Of a stretch of 9,983 bases of DNA, positions 4,999-9,983 are shown piece by piece (position 1 is the stretch's first letter; each line of letters opens with the position of its first letter). Made by a program: the position numbers and the translations under genes. The DNA is from Candidatus Omnitrophota bacterium. GTDB lineage: Bacteria > Omnitrophota > Omnitrophia > Omnitrophales > Aquincolibacteriaceae. The notes beneath the pieces were generated by a model. The model was given only the letters and a program-made list of their open reading frames with translations, was not told the DNA's origin and did no database searches. The stretch covers positions 1 through 9,983 of the forward strand of contig JAMWDC010000052.1 in the NCBI GenBank assembly GCA_023819025.1, read 5' to 3'.

Positions 4999-6422
4999 AG
5001 GACTTCGCTGATGGCGACGGTCCGGTCAAAAAGACTTCCCAAGTACGAGTTGCCGTTTAAACTCAGATCCGAAACAACGACCTGGTTGATCCTTCGTTTT
5101 TCGTCCGAGGTCATCGAAATGCGCTCGGCCCACGTGGAGTGAATGACGTAAAATTTCCCGTTGATCTCGCCAAGATAAATCATCATGTGCATTGGCATTT
5201 TTAAAATTGTAAAACCGGGTGTGGCCGAACGCAATGCCGCTATTTTTTCTTCAGAATTTTTAAAAGGCTCATAATGCCCGAGCTGGGTGCCGGCAAAGAT
5301 CTGCTGGTCCGAGTCCCGCGGCATGTCCACACCCATGCTCAAGAAGACATCATGAGTAAAACCTGAACAATCCCGGCCGTTGTACATCCCTCCCCAGCCG
5401 TAGCGGGCTCCCAAAAGTTTGAAGGCCTGTTTGATGACGTTGCGCTGAGTGTACGCTGGAAATTGATTCATTACATCGCTTTTTCGGCTGATATAGGCTT
5501 TGAACAAAGCACCCTGACCGTCGGCCTTTCGGGAGGGTATCCAAACTTTATAAGCACTCGTGGTTTGGTCAATCAAAGGAATCACGGTCCCCATGGATGG
5601 CCGCTGAAGGATCTGGGTCAAAGCCGGGTCACTGAAGACAGAAACGCTTTCGCCGGTCACAACGAGGAATTTCGGCGACTTGGCGTATTTTTTTATCTCA
5701 TCACGGGCTGCAAAAAGCGCGATATCTTTGGATTGGACCCAACCCCGTACGTAAGGGGCCTGAATGTAATACCATTGGCCATCCTTGGAGGTGTGAAAAA
5801 TTCCAACCGGTGTCCAAAGTTTAATGAGAGTAAACTGGAGCTGATCGAATTCAATATCCCCGATTTCTTCAAGCATCTTCATATCGATCGGGAGCGCACG
5901 TACGGAAGTTGCCCTTGTCGCAACACCCCACTTCATCTTGATTTTGGCGGGGATATTTCCGGTCTGGATAAGCGGTTTGATCTCGTCATCAAAAATCGTT
6001 TTCGGAATGCGTTTGCCTGTAACATCAAATAAAATCCTCCCGCGGATTGTTTTAAATTCCAACTCAATCTGATCCCGGATACTTTTTCCGAACCTGACCA
6101 AATCCAGTTTAAAAATGTCCACACACTCCTTGACGATTGAGTGGATATCGTCATTCAACGTCTTAAGCTGCTCGGGTGTCTTAAGAACCCGGTCCGGATT
6201 CGGAAGCCGGCTGATCCAATATTCGGCACGCTGCTGTTCCGGCGTGCACCCCGTCAAAAGAAGCGGGCCTTTCGGCAAAGGGGGGAGTTCTTCGGCATAA
6301 GCCAAGGATGATCGATCCACGGGACTGAATGCTCCGAGGCCGCGGGCATCATGACGTAAACCGATCATTGGTAATCCGAAAAAAAAGATAGCCGCAAAAA
6401 GGATCCATGACTTCATTTTCAT
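4995..6422 (-). CDS. Secreted SH3b/NlpC-P60 peptidoglycan hydrolase
   Basis: A 475-residue cell-wall enzyme of the type that cleaves bonds to D-Glu or diaminopimelate in peptidoglycan stem peptides. Visible parts: an N-terminal hydrophobic segment (about 5-22, export signal or anchor); a helical N-terminal region (about 58-130) as in the NlpC/P60 stabilising domain; two SH3b-like domains (about 163-236 with VRALPID and RGWV, and about 250-312); and the C-terminal NlpC/P60 domain (about 325-475). Catalytic residues are readable: Cys352 in RDCSGFT, His412 in MHMMIYLG and His428 in VIHSTW. The start at 6422 (MKMKSW) follows GGAGGTTTT; the second ATG at 6416 has a 10-nt spacing and is also possible. 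The frame is open to 6479, but that extension lies within the promoter. The gene probably has its own transcript. Confidence 0.93.
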   Translation of the reverse strand: MKMKSWILFAAIFFFGLPMIGLRHDARGLGAFSPVDRSSLAYAEELPPLPKGPLLLTGCTPEQQRAEYWISRLPNPDRVLKTPEQLKTLNDDIHSIVKECVDIFKLDLVRFGKSIRDQIELEFKTIRGRILFDVTGKRIPKTIFDDEIKPLIQTGNIPAKIKMKWGVATRATSVRALPIDMKMLEEIGDIEFDQLQFTLIKLWTPVGIFHTSKDGQWYYIQAPYVRGWVQSKDIALFAARDEIKKYAKSPKFLVVTGESVSVFSDPALTQILQRPSMGTVIPLIDQTTSAYKVWIPSRKADGQGALFKAYISRKSDVMNQFPAYTQRNVIKQAFKLLGARYGWGGMYNGRDCSGFTHDVFLSMGVDMPRDSDQQIFAGTQLGHYEPFKNSEEKIAALRSATPGFTILKMPMHMMIYLGEINGKFYVIHSTWAERISMTSDEKRRINQVVVSDLSLNGNSYLGSLFDRTVAISEVL

Positions 6423-6451
6423 AAAACCTCCGAGTTCAAGACTTGAGCGGG

Positions 6452-6479
6452 ATTTTAAGCCGATAAAATCAAATGTCAA
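6452..6479 (-). promoter_or_regulatory. Near-consensus sigma70 promoter for the NlpC/P60 gene
   Basis: TTGACA (6474-6479), a 16-bp spacer and TAAAAT (6452-6457). Transcription would start about 22 nt before the ATG at 6422, just ahead of the GGAGG ribosome site. This is the best promoter in the window and rules out the longer start at 6479. Confidence 0.75.
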
Positions 6480-6552
6480 GAAGGGTATTCACGAAGCAAT
6501 CTGTACCGACCATCAACGCTCGAACGTGTGGAATAAAGTATTTTCTCGAGTT

Positions 6553-6561
6553 TGGTATACT
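6553..6561 (+). promoter_or_regulatory. Extended -10 promoter candidate for the small secreted protein
   Basis: TGGTATACT fits the extended -10 form (TGn plus a five-of-six TATAAT match). No recognisable -35 box lies at normal spacing. The start would be about 50 nt before the coding region at 6618. Confidence 0.45.
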
Positions 6562-6617
6562 CAAAAAACTAAGTTAACGGTTTTAATCCGCCAATCGAAC
6601 CTAAAAGGAGGTATTCG

Positions 6618-6977
6618 ATGAAACGTATGTTATCGCTCACCCATGCGTTCTTGCTTATCTTCTCGAGTGTCCCGATGCATATGACCCTTGCCGATGAATA
6701 TCAGGATACGATATTTGACAAAATGAGTGACTGGGCTTCGACTTGGGGCAAGAAAGGCCTTGAAAAAGACAAGATCTTGGCCCGACGCCGTGCTGACCGA
6801 GTTGCCAAACAGGCCGCAAAAGATGCCGAGAAAACGAAGAAAGAGGCAAAAAAACCGGCAAGGATTTACAAAAAAAGTTCGGCTTCTAACACAGCTGAAT
6901 CCAGAACCAACGAATGCCGCAGAGGATCAAAAATGCGGTACGCTGTTCGCATAATCCTCAGCCGCAAAGAGCAATAG
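6618..6977 (+). CDS. Lys/Ala-rich small secreted protein, probably frameshifted near its 3' end
   Basis: The open frame encodes 119 residues from an ATG with AAGGAGGT six nt upstream. Residues 1-25 form a signal peptide (MKRMLSLTHAFLLIFSS..., likely cut after LA before DEYQD). Then comes DEYQDTIFDKMSDWASTWGKKGLEKD, and from about residue 50 a Lys/Ala/Glu-rich helical stretch. I know no named family. The last 40 residues look wrong: Arg- and Ser-rich, unlike what precedes. If one A is added to, or re-read in, the A7 run at 6848-6854, the Lys-rich pattern continues as KKTGKDLQKKFGF and stops at TAA 6887-6889, giving about 91 residues. So the annotated end is likely an artefact of an indel, either natural or from sequencing, or of slippage. 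Role unknown; periplasmic or surface location is inferred. Confidence 0.75.
   Translation: MKRMLSLTHAFLLIFSSVPMHMTLADEYQDTIFDKMSDWASTWGKKGLEKDKILARRRADRVAKQAAKDAEKTKKEAKKPARIYKKSSASNTAESRTNECRRGSKMRYAVRIILSRKEQ
6922..6959 (+). terminator. Hairpin downstream of the small secreted protein, weak terminator candidate
   Basis: GAGGAT (6922-6927) pairs with ATCCTC (6954-6959), with an inner TGCG (6934-6937)/CGCA (6948-6951) pair. It follows the likely true stop at 6889 by 32 nt. A second pair, AGCCG 6960-6964 and CGGCT 6986-6990, leads to a C-A7-T7-G palindrome at 6992-7007. The T-run is not directly attached to a stem, so termination here is uncertain. Confidence 0.35.
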
Positions 6978-7016
6978 AAGACATTCGGCTCCAAAAAAAT
7001 TTTTTTGAGATGGGTC

Positions 7017-7124
7017 ATGGAACACTTTTTATCCGAAAAGGATATCAGGCATCAGGATCTTCCCACTCTTGAGGAATTTACCACATCGGCGGTTGATTGC
7101 GATAAGAAAAAATGTACGGCCTAG
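7017..7124 (+). CDS. Possible 35-residue small ORF
   Basis: Reads MEHFLSEKDIRHQDLPTLEE, then FTTSAVDCDKKKCTA and TAG. The composition is protein-like, with two cysteines near the end. It has only a weak purine-rich stretch before the ATG, and its last codons overlap the terminator of the opposite-strand dehydrogenase gene, so it may be fortuitous. It lies in the same frame as, and just after, the open frame ending at 6977. Confidence 0.18.
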   Translation: MEHFLSEKDIRHQDLPTLEEFTTSAVDCDKKKCTA

Positions 7125-7130
7125 GCCGCA
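7107..7130 (-). terminator. Intrinsic terminator of the alcohol dehydrogenase gene
   Basis: On the minus strand the perfect palindrome CGGCCTAGGCCG forms a hairpin extended by G-U and U-A pairs (6-bp stem, CUAG loop), followed after two bases by TTTTTT and C. The TAG stop codon of the dehydrogenase lies inside the loop. The compact GC-rich stem plus U-run is a standard Rho-independent terminator. Confidence 0.7.
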
Positions 7131-8269
7131 TAGGCCAGATTCAGGATTTTCATGATGTCGTGATAGGTTAATTTTTTGATGTTTCCCGTCATTCCGTAAT
7201 CGAGGGTATGCGATGCAATCTTGGAAAGTTGGGACCGCGGAACTCCCAATTCCTGAAGTGTTGTCGCCCCATTCCAACTTCGTATCTTCGCCCTCATCCG
7301 ATCGACCCCGACTTGAACCGTATCCGCATCCCACATCTTTTTTGCCCATCGTTTAAAAATCGGCGGATTCACGCTCTGGCAATAAAGGATCCAAGCAGGG
7401 AAAATAACCCCTAATCCTGCCCCATGCGCTACCTTGGGCTGAAAGGCACTGACCCCATGTTCGATTCCATGGCTGGCCCAATCGCCGGTCCCCTGTCCCG
7501 CCCGACTGATCCCATTTAAGGCCAAGGTAGCGGCCCAGGCAAAGCTGGCCCGGCTTTTATAGTGATCCGGCCTTGTCTTCAGCTTATCCGTCATCTCGAC
7601 GATCGTCCGGAAAAGGCCTTCATCCACCGCAAGGGTTGTTTCAGCGCGCAGTCCCATAAAATATTGTTCCATGATATGGCTCATGGCATCCAAAGCGCCG
7701 TTTACTGTTTCTTTCCACGGAAGCGTAAATTGAACCGAAGGATCAACGATCGATACCCTGGGATAAAGCGCGGGACCGGCAATATTCCATTTCTTTTTTT
7801 CATATTCGTTCGTGACCACCGCGAATGGATTCATTTCGGTCCCGGTTGCGGAAAGCGTCAGAACGACATAAAGGGGCAGGGCCCGGGTCAGGGATTCCTT
7901 TTCCTCAAAAGCCTCCCACACATCCTCCATATAAAACCCTGCGGCCGCGGCTTTGGACGAATCAATGACACTCCCTCCGCCCACAGCTAAAAGGGCTTCC
8001 ACTTGGGTCCGTCGCGCCAAACCAATCACTTCCCTGACTTTGGACAGGATGGGGTTTGGCTGAATCCCCCAACATTCGACCCATTCAATCTTGGATCGTT
8101 TTAAAGATTTCACCACCTTTTGATAAATTCCGTTTTTCTTAATACTTCCGCCGCCTGCAACGAGCAGGATTTTATTGATGCCCCCCTCCCGGATTTCCTT
8201 GCCGATCCGGCGGATCGTATTCCTCCCAAAAATGAGTTTTGTCGGATTATGAAATTCAAAATTTTGCAT
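7121..8269 (-). CDS. Iron-type NADPH-dependent alcohol/aldehyde dehydrogenase (YqhD/BdhA-like)
   Basis: A 382-residue group III (iron-type) alcohol dehydrogenase that interconverts aldehydes and alcohols in the cytoplasm. Nearest known types are YqhD and butanol dehydrogenase, which mainly reduce toxic or fermentative aldehydes with NADPH. Seen: AGGGSIKKNG (38-47), where Gly-Gly-Gly-Ser rather than an Asp favours NADPH; GGGSVIDSSKA (97-107); SATGTEMNPFAVVTN (140-154); and metal ligands inferred by alignment as Asp194 and His198 (DAMSHIMEQYF), His267 (DWASHGIEHG) and His282 (VAHGAG). QGTGDWASH resembles the YqhD block. Length fits the family (about 385). The ATG at 8269 follows GGAGGGAGGA. It lies 109 bp downstream of the quinone oxidoreductase gene on the same strand and ends in its own terminator. 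Substrate is not determined. Confidence 0.92.
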   Translation of the reverse strand: MQNFEFHNPTKLIFGRNTIRRIGKEIREGGINKILLVAGGGSIKKNGIYQKVVKSLKRSKIEWVECWGIQPNPILSKVREVIGLARRTQVEALLAVGGGSVIDSSKAAAAGFYMEDVWEAFEEKESLTRALPLYVVLTLSATGTEMNPFAVVTNEYEKKKWNIAGPALYPRVSIVDPSVQFTLPWKETVNGALDAMSHIMEQYFMGLRAETTLAVDEGLFRTIVEMTDKLKTRPDHYKSRASFAWAATLALNGISRAGQGTGDWASHGIEHGVSAFQPKVAHGAGLGVIFPAWILYCQSVNPPIFKRWAKKMWDADTVQVGVDRMRAKIRSWNGATTLQELGVPRSQLSKIASHTLDYGMTGNIKKLTYHDIMKILNLAYAA

Positions 8270-8354
8270 AATCTGTCCTCCCTCCTAGTCAAACTGGAAC
8301 AGACGCCTAATGTTCAGCAAAAAGCATATTCAAAAAGATGTCCGCCCCACACTA

Positions 8355-8370
8355 CATATCCCGTGATATG
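8355..8370. repeat. Inverted repeat CATATC-CCGT-GATATG between the two oxidoreductase genes
   Basis: Two 6-bp arms around 4 bp, just after the stop of the quinone oxidoreductase and about 85 bp before the dehydrogenase start. It might be an operator for the dehydrogenase or a weak 3' hairpin. There is no T-run and no good promoter next to it. Confidence 0.3.
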
Positions 8371-8378
8371 ATAATGGG

Positions 8379-8960
8379 TTAGATCATTTTCGAGGCAATG
8401 CGTTTGACCTCTTCGAGCATCTTCGCGCGTTCATCGTTTGAAACCGTAGGAACAGCTCCAAAAAACTTATGCCCAATAACTTTCATCCCGCAGAATCCAA
8501 ATATCCCTTCTTGAAATATCTGCTCGATACTTTTCCGCATGCCGGACCGGATATAAACGTCTTCCGGAGTCCCGCACGTATTGAAAATAATCATTTTTTT
8601 GCTCCCCAAAAGTCCTCGGAGCCCCTTTTCGTCCATGACATAGGCGAAGCCGTGGCTAAAAACCCGGTCAATGTACCCTTTCATCCGGGCCGGCATTCCG
8701 GTCCACCAAATCGGAAAAATAAAGGTGATTACATCCGCCCAGCGGATTTGTTCCTGTTCCCGCCGGATGTCTTCTGGAACGTTTCCTTCTTGAAAGGCCG
8801 CGAAATCACTTCCCTTTAGAACCGGGTCAAAGTTGAGGTCATAAAGGTCCCGGACGCGGACATCCTGGCCTTTCTGTTTCAGCGCAAGCACGAAAGTCTC
8901 TTTGACCGCGTGATTAAAACTTTTGGGGTTCGGATGACAATAAACAATCAGGTGCTTCAT
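8379..8960 (-). CDS. Flavodoxin-fold NAD(P)H:quinone oxidoreductase (KefF/NQO1 family)
   Basis: A 193-residue FMN or FAD enzyme of the flavodoxin-like NAD(P)H dehydrogenase (quinone) family, which performs two-electron reduction of quinones and other electrophiles. Seen: MKHLIVYCHPNPKSFNHAV (1-19), the strand-loop-helix that binds the flavin phosphate; a second strand region DVITFIFPIWWTGMPARMKGYIDRVFSHGFAY (76-107), the family signature; then KKMIIFNTCGTP and GFCGMKVIGHKFFGAV. Length is typical (about 175-200). The ATG at 8960 follows GAGGAG at 6 nt. No potassium-efflux gene is adjacent, so a KefF role is not supported. With the downstream aldehyde reductase it forms a likely electrophile-detoxification pair (inference). 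The upstream gap has a TTGTC-GTGAGA-GACAA repeat (8993-9008). Confidence 0.9.
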   Translation of the reverse strand: MKHLIVYCHPNPKSFNHAVKETFVLALKQKGQDVRVRDLYDLNFDPVLKGSDFAAFQEGNVPEDIRREQEQIRWADVITFIFPIWWTGMPARMKGYIDRVFSHGFAYVMDEKGLRGLLGSKKMIIFNTCGTPEDVYIRSGMRKSIEQIFQEGIFGFCGMKVIGHKFFGAVPTVSNDERAKMLEEVKRIASKMI

Positions 8961-8992
8961 AAGAACTCCTCTTTAAATTTAGACGCTTGAGC

Positions 8993-9008
8993 TTGTCGTG
9001 AGAGACAA
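8993..9008. repeat. Short inverted repeat upstream of the quinone oxidoreductase
   Basis: TTGTC and GACAA separated by 6 bp, 33 bp before the start codon. Close by is a 10-bp palindrome GGAATATTCC (9020-9029). Either could be a regulator site; neither is long enough to be sure. Confidence 0.25.
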
Positions 9009-9052
9009 CGAATTTGAATGGAATATTCCCTGTTTAAGATTCCAACCGGGTT

Positions 9053-9983
9053 TTACGGTTTTGGATGATCCTTGATGGCTCCCAACGATTCCTGGAGCAA
9101 AGATTCCGGAAGTGAGTACTCGGATAGTTGCCCGCTAAGGAATTTGTCGTAACCAGACAAATCCATTAGGCCGTGGCCGCTGTAATTAAAAAGAATCACC
9201 TTCTCCTTACCCTCTTCGCGGGCCTTCTTGGCTTCGTCGATCACACAAGCAATCGCATGGCTTGTTTCCGGAGCGCAGATCGGTCCTTCGGTTGCCGCCC
9301 AAAGCATTGCGGCTTCATAACATTTGATTTGATCATAAGCGCGGGGTTCCAATAGTCCTTCCTTTACCGCATGACTGACAAGCGGTGCCATTCCGTGATA
9401 ACGCAAGCCCCCGGCATGAATCGGAGGCGGGATAAATCCGTGACCGAGCGTGTACATGGGTAAAAGCGGCGTGGTTCGAGCTGCGTCACCGTAATCATAA
9501 GCAAAAGGACCCCGTGTCAATGTCGGACAAGCCGTCGGTTCAACCGGAATAATTCTGATTTTTGTACCGTGAAGTTTTGCTTGGACGAAGGGAAAGGAGA
9601 TCCCTGCAAAGTTACTGCCTCCGCCGACACATCCGATCACAAAATCGATCCTCTTTTCGCCGGCCTCTTTCAATTGCTGCCTGGCCTCCAAGCCGATGAT
9701 GGTCTGATGAAGCATCACATGATTGAGCACGCTTCCCAGGGAATAACGGGTCTTTCCCGTTTCATCGGTCACCGCAGACTCGATCGCTTCACTGATCGCA
9801 ATCCCGAGACTTCCCGGTGTATCCGGCATTTTTCTCAAAATTTCACGCCCGGCATTTGTCTCACCACTCGGACTCGCAACACAGTCCGCACCCCAGATTT
9901 TCATCATGATTTTCCGGAGCGGTTTCTGATCAAAACTGATCGGGACCATAAAAACCTTGCAGCGGAGTCCGAACTGCCTGCAG
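9053..9983 (-). CDS. TrpB2-type tryptophan synthase beta chain, C-terminal part
   Basis: 310 codons are visible; the reading frame continues through the right edge, so the N-terminus with the PLP-binding lysine is outside. TrpB makes L-tryptophan from indole and serine; the TrpB2 branch (about 420-450 residues) often lacks TrpA-interaction features and may act as a free-standing indole-salvage enzyme. Seen: FDQKPLRKIMMKIWGA, TEC-like SPSGETNAGREIL, the PLP-phosphate loop GCVGGGSN, LGHGFIPPPIHAGGLRYHG, APETSHAIACVIDEA and the C-terminal NYSGHGLMDL. HAGGLRYHG and SGHG placement match TrpB2 rather than the classical TrpB1 enzyme. The ATG at 9949 is internal: conserved residues (FGLRCKVFM) precede it. 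No trpA or other trp gene is seen here. It lies 92 bp upstream of the quinone oxidoreductase on the same strand. Confidence 0.92.
   Translation of the reverse strand, partial: CRQFGLRCKVFMVPISFDQKPLRKIMMKIWGADCVASPSGETNAGREILRKMPDTPGSLGIAISEAIESAVTDETGKTRYSLGSVLNHVMLHQTIIGLEARQQLKEAGEKRIDFVIGCVGGGSNFAGISFPFVQAKLHGTKIRIIPVEPTACPTLTRGPFAYDYGDAARTTPLLPMYTLGHGFIPPPIHAGGLRYHGMAPLVSHAVKEGLLEPRAYDQIKCYEAAMLWAATEGPICAPETSHAIACVIDEAKKAREEGKEKVILFNYSGHGLMDLSGYDKFLSGQLSEYSLPESLLQESLGAIKDHPKP

Noticed and set aside
5161..5240. CRISPR arrays, tRNA genes, insertion-sequence ends and phage genes sought across the whole window
   Set aside because: No regularly spaced repeats, cloverleaf with a CCA-type acceptor, transposase or phage-like protein was found anywhere; this position is only a placeholder for the general search.
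5463..6032. Plus-strand ORF of 189 codons
   Set aside because: It is antisense to the NlpC/P60 gene, lacks a ribosome site and shows no motif.
6992..7007. C-A7-T7-G palindrome as a stand-alone terminator
   Set aside because: A pure A/T stem with no loop would not form a stable hairpin; it may simply be curved DNA.

Overview
The window (about 10 kb, roughly balanced base composition) reads as chromosomal DNA from a Gram-negative-type bacterium. The support is a predicted lipoprotein, several signal-peptide proteins, a periplasmic-type NlpC/P60 wall enzyme, sigma70-like promoters and AGGAGG-type ribosome sites. The lineage cannot be fixed from this sequence. The mix of an ATP-type phosphofructokinase, a TrpB2-type tryptophan synthase beta chain and an FmdB-like protein would fit Nitrospirota or deltaproteobacterial relatives, but that is a guess. 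I see no phage, transposase, CRISPR array, tRNA or rRNA.

Layout, left to right. Nearly every gene is on the minus strand. Positions 1-1044 hold the N-terminal third to half of a CDF heavy-metal transporter, preceded by an orphan secreted protein. Positions 1200-2300 encode a membrane-anchored SGNH/GDSL hydrolase, with a small plus-strand FmdB-like gene (2449-2691) diverging from it behind a good promoter. Positions 2735-4050 carry 6-phosphofructokinase and, just upstream of it, a 66-residue lipoprotein. A 376-bp stretch without a clear gene (4051-4426) contains overlapping inverted repeats and one possible 33-codon ORF. Next come a two-CBS-domain protein (4427-4852) and a 475-residue SH3b/NlpC-P60 wall hydrolase (4995-6422) with a near-consensus promoter. 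A plus-strand gene for a short Lys/Ala-rich secreted protein (6618-) appears frameshifted in an A7 tract. The right third is an NADPH-type iron-dependent alcohol/aldehyde dehydrogenase (7121-8269), a flavodoxin-fold NAD(P)H:quinone oxidoreductase (8379-8960), and the C-terminal part of a TrpB2-type enzyme running off the right edge.

How they fit together. The oxidoreductase pair is the most natural functional unit: NADPH-driven aldehyde reduction and quinone/electrophile reduction, on one strand and 109 bp apart. The CDF transporter points to metal homeostasis. The NlpC/P60 enzyme, the lipoprotein, the SGNH hydrolase and the small secreted proteins are envelope functions. PfkA and TrpB2 are housekeeping metabolism. 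No single large undescribed system is evident. The points most worth checking are the A7 frameshift, the mutually exclusive hairpins at 4293-4355, the zinc-ribbon-less FmdB protein, the HxxxH metal site of the CDF protein and the hairpin just upstream of its start, and the 17-bp palindrome upstream of the CBS gene.
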